Assembly: GCA_002914845.1 (NCBI GenBank)
Contig: JXTC01000035.1
Coordinates: forward strand, 870,405 to 934,404
DNA: 64,000 bases
Source of the DNA: Trema orientale
Lineage: Eukaryota > Streptophyta > Magnoliopsida > Rosales > Cannabaceae
Reading direction: 5' to 3'
Made by a program: the position numbers and the translations under genes. The notes under the pieces were generated by a model that worked only from the letters and a program-made list of their open reading frames with translations, did not search any database and was not told where the DNA came from. Below are positions 24,427 to 34,232 of this stretch, in pieces; positions within the stretch are counted from its first letter, which is position 1, and each line of letters begins with the position of its first letter.

Positions 24427-27412
24427 ATGTCATCTCTTCCTGGCATAGTCAGAATCATAAGCACATCCATGTTGTTCAACACAATGAGTCGTCATAAGTC
24501 CATTCAATTTGGCCCGGTTGGCGTTCTATGCATGATCTTGATGACCACTAATATCTGCTTAGGTAGTGGGAGTTCCAAGATTTTGGGCATAGAGAAGGAA
24601 AACAAAGCTCTTCTAAAGTTCAAAGCAGGCCTAGTCGATGAATCCAACACTCTTGCCTCGTGGGAGAGAGAAAAGGACTGCTGCAAATGGAGTGGAATAA
24701 CATGCAACAATCACACAGGTCATGTCACCAAGCTAGATCTTTATTATAATAAGCCAGCCTCCTATGGCTCTAAGGAGCCTTTGAATGGTGAGATCAATCC
24801 TTCACTCCTCCAGCTAAAACACCTGAATTACTTGGACCTCAGCAACAATGAGTTTGGAGGACAGAGAATTCCAAACTTCATTGGTTCCTTGAGTGAATTG
24901 AGAACACTCAAACTTGCAGAAGCAAGTTTTCGTGGACACGTTCCACAAGAACTTGGAAACCTCTCGCTTCTACAGACCCTTGATCTTAGTCATAATTATG
25001 CTCTTAATGTGGATAATCTCCAATGGCTTTCTCTTCTTGTTTCATTGAAATGTCTTAACTTGTCTGGTCTTTATCTTAATAAGGTTGAAAATTGGCTACA
25101 TTCTGTAACCAAACTCCCTTCTTTGTTAGAGCTTAGATTAAGAAATTGTGGACTTTCTTACGTCGATCCCAGATCAATTTCCAATATAAATTCTTCTAGA
25201 TCTCTTCAAGTCCTTGAACTCTTTGGTAATGATTTTAATTCTTCTGTGTTTTCTTGGCTTTTCAATATCAGCAGCAGCCTAGTCTATCTTGAATTAAGTA
25301 ATAACCAGTTACAAGGTCCTATTCCAGATGCTTTCATAAATGGCCTCCCATTCCCTTGTGTATCTTGATCTCGTTTCAAATGAGCTTGAAGGTGGTATAC
25401 CAAAATCCTTCAAAAATCTGTGCAGCTTAAAATATTTGTATCTATCAAATAACAACTTATCGGACCAACTTTATGATTCTATGGAAAAGTTTTCTTGTGC
25501 TGCTGATAACCATGTCCAAGGGCCATTACCCAATCTAACAAAATTTTCATCCTTGGAAGGAATGTTTCTACAACATAACAACTTGAATGGGGCCCTCCCA
25601 GAAAGTCAACTTTCCAAGCTTAGATCACTGTCCTTAGCTTTTAACCAGTTTAGTGGCCAATTGCCAGATTTAGCAAGACAAGTATCATTGGAAGAGCTAG
25701 ATCTTTCCAAAAACCAACAGAATGGTACTCTGCCTGAGAGTCTCGGTCAACTTTCTAGACTCAAACTAATGGACTTTTCTTCAAATATCTTTTCTGGTGT
25801 CATAACTGAAGGTCACTTTCTGAATCTCTCTCATTTGCGGTCCTTGAAAATGTCTCATAACTTTCTCTCGTTCGATGTGCGTTCTGATTGGATTCCACCA
25901 TTCCAATTAACTGAATTAGATATGGTTACATGCAAGCTGGGCCCTGATTTTCCTGAATGGCTTCAAACACAGAGGAAACTTGAATCCCTTGATGTTTCCA
26001 AAGCTGACATATCTGACTCAATACCTGATTGGTTTTGGGAATTATCTCCCTCCTTAGCATACATGAATCTCTCTTTCAACCAAATTCATGGGAAGCTGCC
26101 GAATCTATCATTGAAGAAATACACCTATCCCATGATTGATCTGAGTTCCAACCACTTGTATGGCCCACTCCCTCCATTTCCTCCAAACTCAACTACTTTG
26201 ATCTTCTCCAAGAATATGTTCTCAGGACCCATGTCTTCCTTGTGTGCAACACGCCTCGCACCATTGAATCAGCTTGACCTTTCTGACAACAGACTATCAG
26301 GGGAGCTTCCAACTTGTTGGACGCAATTCAAGGAGCTGTTCGTTTTGAACCTGGCCAACAATAACTTTTCTGGGAAGATACCAATATCGTTAGGCTGTTT
26401 ACCCCAAATCGCCATACTGCACTTACGTAACAACACATTCTCTGGAGAACTACCTTCTTTCGAGAACCGCAAAGAATTGGTGCTTCTTGACCTTGGTGAG
26501 AATCAAATATCTGGAAAAGTACCCGAATGGTTGGAACAAAGTCTGCCATCTTTGACAGTTTTGAGGTTACGATCCAATAAGTTCCACGGAACCATACCAT
26601 CAAGTTTGTGCAGTCTCCCAGCTCTTCAAATATTGGACCTCTCACTGAACAATTTGTCTGGAACTATACCACATTGCCTCAGTAACATGACTGCTATGTC
26701 ATCTGAAGGCAGAGCTCGAGGATTTATCGATTTTGCAAGTGTGATGTGGAAAGGGATAGAGCTGGAGTTTGGAAGATATCTTGAACTCATGAGGAGCATT
26801 GATATTTCAAGCAACTACTTGAGTGGAGAAATTCCCGAGAGTATAACAAGTCTGCTTGAACTGAATTCCTTAAACTTATCAAGGAACACTCTGCGGGGCA
26901 GTATTCCTGGCAACTTTGGTCAGTTAAGCATGTTGGAATCTCTTGATTTGTCAAGAAACCACCTTACTGGTTCAATTCCAACAAGTTTTTCTAGTTTGAC
27001 TTTTCTTGGTCACCTCGACTTGTCGTACAACAACTTGACAGGAAGAATCCCATTGAGCACCCAACTTCGCGGCTTTGATGCTTCTGCATATATCGGAAAT
27101 CCCCAACTCTGTGGACCACCACTCACAAAAGATTGCCCAGGCGACGAAACAGTGCAAGATCCTGGTGTCCCAGATGAGAGCGCAAATAAAGAGACCAAAA
27201 AAGATGAAGACAAGGTCATTACCTTAGGATTCTATGTTAGTATGGGGATTGGATTTGTCATGGGATTTTGGGGAGTTTGTGGCACTTTGTTGCTCAACAG
27301 TCGTTGGAGATACGCCTACTTCCGTTGCTGGGATAACATGAATGATTGGATCTATGTGACAACAAGAGTGTTCAAGGCAAGATTGCATAGAGAATTTGCA
27401 ATGGCAAATTAA
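24427..27412 (+). pseudogene. LRR receptor-like protein RLP-B, frameshifted
   Basis: Two overlapping frames together make a near full-length RLP. Frame 1 (24427-25368) has the leader, LRRNT (DCCKWSGITC) and first LRRs. Frame 2 (25340-27412) has the remaining LRRs, island (VMWKGIELEFGR), C-cap (LCGPPLTKDC), membrane span (YVSMGIGFVMGFWG) and a short basic tail. The shift lies between the PDAFIN and SLVYLDL codons, about 25338-25345; losing one base or gaining two would join them. The LRRNT lacks the first cysteine seen in its neighbours (KILGIEKE against KILCTEKE). After FSCAADN about nine residues of one LRR are missing relative to RLP-A and RLP-D. Met20 (24484) is the likelier start by its position before the leader. 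It is probably non-functional unless the shift is an assembly error. Confidence 0.85.
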
Positions 27413-28069
27413 CTAAACGGTAAAGCTACACATGTTGTTGAGTTTTAAATTTACGTGCAAGAAAGAAATTTAATAAAGATTGCTGCATATTAGATTTCAC
27501 TTTGCTCCCAAATATCTTCTAACCAAGCTCATTGTTTTCTATGTCATGATATGTATTAGGCCCTACGGGTTGCCAGCACGTGAAGACAAGATTATCTGCT
27601 CCGGATTCTCAAGTTAGTTATATTGCGGAAGTAACGTAACATATCCTAAATGGGTTTCTTCTATTTTTGTCACAATTTGGTTTTTTGTTCTGTAAAACGA
27701 ACCATATTATTTCATTTGCGGCTGTATGTGATATACCCTTTGATCTTCTCTCTGAACAAATATAAAATCTGTGTCATTGTCAGCTCAGCGAAACGCACTT
27801 AAACTTGATTATAGCAGCGTTTAGAATTGTTTTAAAGGTATAAATGACGTAAATAAAGATTAAGATGCTTACTCAAAATAAATAAATAAAGATTAAGATG
27901 CGGCATTCAAAACAAGTAATAATATAGAGAAATTACATTGAGGGCAATAAGAAAATAGAGTTCTAGACTCGTACCAAATTCTTCAATCGAAGACTTTGGA
28001 ATAATGATGGCACATGGCATCCGGATAGTGAGAAACGCATCTGGAATGTGGTGCTTGGAATCTTGCCCC
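27413..28069. other. RLP-B 3' flank
   Basis: The post-stop sequence resembles the 3' UTRs of RLP-A and RLP-D. There is a small direct duplication of AATAAAGATTAAGATGC at about 27853 and 27885. No gene was found. Confidence 0.4.
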
Positions 28070-28585
28070 TTTTTTGTTGGTGTCGTTGTGTGAGGGTTAT
28101 TGTTGTTTTATTGGATGCTATGGGCTGTCGTTGTTATCTTGACCTCATTTTCTATTGATGCTGGTTTTTTTGTTCATGTCGTTTTTAGGATGTTCACATT
28201 TTTTATTCACGTCATTTTTTTTAAAAAAATAATATTGGCGTTTTTACTGTTGCTGTTTTGTGATTGATGTCGTTTTTCTAGGTATTGTCGTTTCTACACA
28301 TCGATATTCTTTGCTCACGTCGTTTTCTGTTTTTTTTTTTCCTCATGTTTTGTTGTTATATATTTGTGTTGACGCCATTCTTTAATATTATTGTTGTGTT
28401 TAAGCTCATAAGACGTCATTGTCAAATTATTTTCTTTTGTTTAGATCATTGTCGTTTATTAATGTTAGCGTCGTTTGAATATTGATGTCGTTTATTTATG
28501 TTAGTGTCGTTTGAATGCTGATGTCGTTTTTTGGTTTCTCTCTTTTTGTTGACGCAAAGGACAATTCGTTTTTCCTGTGTCGTTT
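28070..28585 (+). repeat. TGTCGTTT motif cluster
   Basis: About eleven copies of GTCGTT, mostly preceded by AT or TG, occur at irregular 15-60 bp spacing and nearly all on the + strand. Examples lie near 28177, 28266, 28284, 28449, 28485 and 28522. The stretch is T-rich and non-coding. It matches the clusters at 12.3 kb and 38.2 kb in motif. The origin is unknown. Confidence 0.55.
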
Positions 28586-29451
28586 TGGCGGGAAATAAGA
28601 AAGACACGTCTTATACAGTATAGACTCTAGAAAATGAAAAAGGTGGACTTTTGGCATAGCAAATTGAAATTGTACCACAAGGCACAAACTAGTCTGTTTT
28701 AACTTTTTATATATTTCCAAAAATTAACATGTTTCAGGTTATTGCAAATGGTAGCTTACCTATAATTTTCCAACAGAGAAATATATGTAATTCCAAGAAT
28801 AAAAACCTACATTTTCAACGTTAATTCCAGAGTCATCATTTAACAACAGAATATTTAAATTTCTTTGAAGCAGACCTTTTTCTGAGCTTACTCTTGAAGT
28901 CATATGATGTGGATTTGGTCTGAAACGCTCAATCTACGAATCTTTCAACACTCGACAACAGAGTCGTTATCAAATATATGTATAATACATGTTTAGTTTA
29001 TAAAGGAATAGGAAAGCTGACTTTTTGGTCTTTCGCTACGCCATATAACATAAGTCAAGGATTTTGTTCTGTTTCAATGTGTTTTCTTTTATTGCTCTAG
29101 TTTCTCCGTGGAAAGTACCTAGCTAGCTACTATTTCATCTCGTTATATTCTAAGTATATGGTATACAATGTTAAGCAATAAACTTATAGTTAAGACAAGA
29201 CATAATTCAAAACTTTCTGGTATAGAGTCTATGGTCAAATGAATCAGTATTCTATGTCGCACTTAATAAGCTGTAACCAGACTCTAAGACGACTTCTTGA
29301 TCGGCAAGAATGAAAATAAATAAAAACTAAAAATAAGATAATGGAATTGATATGATGGCCTTAGCTCTTTTTAAGAGCTATTCGCAGCATAAATATGAAA
29401 AGGGGAAACACAGCTCTAGAAGTTGCACTTCTGGCACCGAGTTAACCCATC
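28586..29451 (+). promoter_or_regulatory. duplicated RLP upstream block, copy 2 (RLP-C promoter)
   Basis: From about 28876 the sequence shares ordered blocks with 18465-19549, including TGGTCTGAAACGCTCAATCTA and TTTTTAAGAGCTATTCG. It is therefore the homologous 5' flank of RLP-C and includes its promoter. Nothing is recognisable in the first 290 bp. Confidence 0.5.
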
Positions 29452-32400
29452 ATGGTTGTATCCCATAAACCTATGACAATCCTTTTCCTTGTGATACTTC
29501 TCTCAGGAGAAACTGCCACTGTTTGCTTTGGCAACAAAGTCTCCAACGTACTCTGCATTGAGAGTGAAAAACAAGCCCTTCTGACCTTCAAGCAAGATTT
29601 TGTAGATTCTTACAATAGATTGTCATCTTGGCTTGCCGGAAAGGATTGCTGCAGATGGGCCGGAATCATCTGCAACAACAAAACTGGCCATGTTGAAGAG
29701 CTCCGCCTCGATAATGGTTCATTAAAAGGCAAGTTGAATCCTTCTTTGCTTAATTTACAACATCTCACTCTTTTTCTTAGATCTAAGCGGCAACAACTTT
29801 AAAGGGAGTCTAATTCCCGGCTTCGTGGGTTCCTTCGGTAGTTTAGAATATCTTGACATATCAGGAGCTGGATTTGGGGGAATGATCCCTCACCATCTTG
29901 GAAATCTCACGAGTTTGCGCTTTCTTAGCCTTGAAGCTTCTCCCCTGTATGTTGAAGACCTTAGGTGGCTTTTTGGTCTTTCTTCGCTAGTGTATCTTTT
30001 TATGAGTAATGTGAACCTTAGTCAAGCATCTGATCACTGGGTGCAAGCAATAAACATGCTCCCTTCTTTGTTGGAATTGGACTTGTCGTTTTGTGAACTC
30101 AACCATATTGGTTCCTTACCTTTTGTTAATTTTACATCCCTTACTATCCTTAACCTCGATTCCAACCATTTTCATTCCCCAATACCAGACTGGGTTTTTA
30201 GTCTGAGTAATCTCCTCTCTCTTAACCTTCAACATAGTGAATTTTTGGGCCCATTTCCCAATGTCCCGTGGAGCTTTACTTCTCTCACAACCCTTGATGT
30301 TTCTAACAATAACCTCAGTTCCACCATTCCCAACTCCCTTTATGGCATGACCAACCTGACGTACATTTACCTTGGTTCAAATAACTTGCGAGGTGGTATC
30401 TCAAGCGCTATTCAGAATCTGACCTCTCTAGTTAGTCTTGGTTTGTCAGACAACATGCTAGAAGGTAAAATACCATTTATGGGAAACATTTGCAGCGTAG
30501 AGGCACTGGTTTTGGGTTCTAACAAATTTGTTGGGACAGTCTCAGAGACATTTGAAATCTTATCGGGTTGCCTAGCGAATAACCTGAAGTCCCTGAATTT
30601 AGATGATAATTTCTTTACTGGTCAAATCATGGATCAAATTGGAGAATTCAAAAATCTAGTTGATCTTTCCCTCAGGGGTAATATGATCTCTGGTTCCATT
30701 CCAATGTCACTTGGGACACAGTTATCAGTACTAGAATTTTTAGATGTCTCTGATAATAGATTGAACGGTTCCCTTCCGAAAAGCCTTGGTTCTCTCTCAA
30801 ATTTACAACAGCTTTTTACTTCCGGAAATCTTTTGGAAGGCACTGTGTCAGAAGCACACTTTGCCAACCTCACAAATTTGATTGTGTTCCATGGTTCTGG
30901 GAATTCTTTAGCTCTGAGAGTACGTCCAGATTGGATTCCTCCCTTTAATCTTTTCGACATAAGATTAAGATCCTGGAATTTGGGTCCTCAATTTCCAGCA
31001 CTATGGCTCAAATCACAAAAACAAATTCAGGTTGTGGACCTGTCAAACACGGGAATTTCAGATTCTATTCCCAGTTGGTTTTCGAACTTCCCTGATTATT
31101 TTTCGACCATGAACTTATCTCACAACCAAATCTATGGGAAAATTCCCGACATTCTTAATGTACCCGATCGCGCAAGCATATACTTGAGTTCCAACAAGTT
31201 GACAGGTCCATTACCACGTATCTCTTCTGCTTTATCAGTGCTAGACCTATCCAACAATCCCATTTCCGGAGAGCTTTCTCGCTTGTTATGCAATCCAACG
31301 GGTGTGGAAAACAGCTTGGCTATTCTTGGTCTCGGGAAAACTCTGTTATCAGGAAGGATTCCTGATTGCTGGATGCACTGGAAATCATTGGCGGTGATAG
31401 ATCTGGGGAGTAATGGTTTGAGTGGGGAGATACCAAGTTCCTTTGGATCTTTACGGAGTTTAGAGTCGCTGCACCTACGCAACAACAATCTTTCTGGTGA
31501 AATACCTCTTTCCCTCGTGAACTGCACAAAACTAAGTGTCATCGACTTCGGTCTGAATAAGATCATAGGACGCATACCAAATTGGATTGGAATTGGTCTC
31601 CAGAAACTAGTTTTCTTTGGTGCTCGTTCAAACAAGTTGAAAGGCCAGATTCCACGTGAGCTCTGTGACGTTACTGCCCTTCAAATCTTGGATGTTGCTG
31701 ACAACAACTTGTCCGGAACAATACCTGATTGTTTCGGCGACTTCAAAGCCATGGCCACTAAACCACAACAAGAAGAACCCATCATGGTCAGTCTCTTCTC
31801 TTTTGCACTGTACTTGGAGAATGCGTTTGTGGTGACAAAAGGAAGGGAAGACCAGTACAGCACCATCCTCAGATTACTAACCAGCCTAGACCTCTCCCAA
31901 AACAACTTATCAGGAGAGATACCGAAGCAGCTTACGAGTCTCCAAGGGTTGGTTTCGCTAAACCTGTCCGGTAATCGTTTGAGAGGAAGCATTCCCGATA
32001 AGATCGGCGACTTGAGTTGGATTCTATCTCTTGATATCTCGAGGAACCAACTGTCTGGTGAACTCCCCTCAAGCTTGTCCGAACTGAGCTTCCTAAGTCA
32101 CTTGAACGTGTCGTACAACAACTTCTCGGGAGAAATCCCATTGAGCACCCAACTGCAGAGTATGGAGGCTTCTAGCTTCATTGGGAACCAACTATGTGGA
32201 CCTCCACTCCCCAAAAGATGCAGAGATGAAGATCATAACACAACAGGTGGAGATGCAGATGGTGAAGAAGAAGCCGAAGAAGAAGACGAGTACTGGTTCC
32301 GATTGGGGGTAGCTGTTGGATTCGGAGTGGGATTTTTGGGCATCATTGGACCATTGGTGTTTTGCAGATTTTGGAGACGTGCTTACTTCTGGTTTATTCA

Positions 32401-32467
32401 GGAGTATATTTGGTATAAGATTTTGGATTGCTTTATCAAACTTAAATACATGCTGATCAAACCTTAG
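29452..32467 (+). pseudogene. LRR receptor-like protein RLP-C, single frameshift
   Basis: Frame 1 (29452-29802) encodes a leader, LRRNT (NVLCIESEKQALLTFKQ, DCCRWAGIICNN) and the first LRR. The second frame, continuing to 32467, encodes the other LRRs, island, C-cap (LCGPPLPKRC), an acidic run and a membrane span (LGVAVGFGVGFLGIIG) with a 35-residue tail. The frames join at a five-T run at 29771-29775; with four T the product would read on into LDLSGNNFKG. The gene is more diverged from the other three than they are from each other, for example in its tail (FWFIQEYIWYKILD). It may be a functional gene with a homopolymer sequencing error or a young pseudogene. Confidence 0.85.
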
Positions 32468-34232
32468 TTCACTCCTTTGTATGTAATTGTCAATGTAACA
32501 ATAATATTGAACTGCTTGTAGTTTTTGTGGAATGAAGCTCGTTATCTTATGTTAAAATTTTTCAGCCGCTGCAACGGTCTAATTTAAGCCATGATAGATG
32601 GTGATAACATCGCCCACAATGGTCATCCTATACGTATATATAATAAAACAAAAACAGAAAAACATAAGTTCATTATGAATACTCTTGCCGTTGGAGTTTC
32701 ATTATTCAAATGGGATACTCTTGGTTTCAGTGTTTCACTTCCCCTCTTATTTATCATATTATTTGTTTGGCGTATTACATATTGGCACATTGTTGGTTGC
32801 TGTTTCCTTTGCTCTCTAAATGGCATAAAAACACTCGAATTATAATCTAACACCATTGAACATTTTAAAATTTGAATTTTCGCACCCCTTTATCATTTCT
32901 AAAATAGATTTTTTGTGTACTCTTATCAATGTAATTCATTTTGGCACCAAGACATTTAATTAAGTTTACAAATATACCCTTATTAATAAAAAAATAATTT
33001 TAAGAACAATTTAGTCAATCAAATATCTTGATTTTATCGATTTTTTCCGATATCAAAGAGAGTTTATATATATTTCTTTTTCTTTTTTTTATTAAATAAT
33101 AAGAGTTTGTATATCTCCTTAGATACAAAAAAAAAAAAAAAAGAAAGAAAATTATATATAAAAACTACGATGGCAAATTATTTTTGATCGAATAATAGAA
33201 AAAACAAAACAAAAACTCTAGCAAAGAAATAACAAGTGTGGTAATTCAGGAAAACAAAGAAAAAAAAATTAAGACAAGTGTGATAATTTTTCCTTGTTGT
33301 CTTTACCGCCAAATGAGAAACGCCAAACAAGAACATTCAAGCCAATTTATCAAAAGGCGAGAAAACAAAACATTTACTTTTAAGGCAAAGGTTGGACGCA
33401 TAAATATGGATTAGAATGACACATTTATCATGTGAACATAAAGTTAGTTTGAGCTCGTTAATTACTCGGTTTCCTGAACTAATGGATTGAATTTCTCTTT
33501 ACATAAAAGTTTACTACAAGTGGGTTGTTTGGTGATCATAATCATGTGTGATTTATTTACATAAGAAATTATGTAAAGGTGTCAACTTTTCAATGTAAAG
33601 CTATATCACTTGATGAAAAGATAGGCTTTTTATATAATAAATTGCTAACACTTCGAAAAGATGAGAACGAGATTCACACGTTCGTGTTTTTATATTCGAT
33701 TGCAACAATGAAGATAGAGATTTTTCCATAAAGCACTTGGATTCAGGTGAAGAAAATGGAGAGTGGAGACGAAAGATATGTACTTTTTCTTCCACTTTTC
33801 TTGTCTAATAAAACAAAGGTTTAGTATCAGTTTTTATATCTTAAGCATCAAGAAAAATGATCATTATAAAAGTTGTACACTTTTACTTCCGGACGTTAGG
33901 GTAAGAAAACATTACTACATTGTTTGAGTCGGTACTAGATAGGGATCCTACACTTATTTCCCAAGTTGATGTCTAAAGTTCAAATCTCCACCATTTATCA
34001 TAAAAAAATAAGGCCATTAAGTGTGAACAGATATGCGTTCAATGAATCAAAGTGAAACAATGAAAGACGGAAAGCCAATATTTAAAAAGAAAAAAAAAAA
34101 AAAAAGTATCAACTATTATGTCTCACTAATCAATGGTATAAAGCTTTCTCCTCTTTCGAAGTTCAGCAAGTGTGCATTATCAGGAGAAAAAATAAAATTC
34201 AGAGAGTGGCTTTCACAAGCTTTGCATCCAAT
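32468..34232. other. spacer between RLP-C and RLP-D
   Basis: AT-rich DNA with long A runs near 33127 and 34090. Short open frames here show no domain and look random. It contains the RLP-D promoter, in which no motif could be assigned. Confidence 0.4.

Noticed and set aside
32591..32845. 84-residue open frame after RLP-C
   Set aside because: No start context, domain or homology that I recognise, and a similar frame exists on the other strand.
34170..34232. 21-residue N-terminal extension of RLP-D
   Set aside because: It is basic and polar and would displace the signal peptide; the internal Met at 34233 gives a normal leader.
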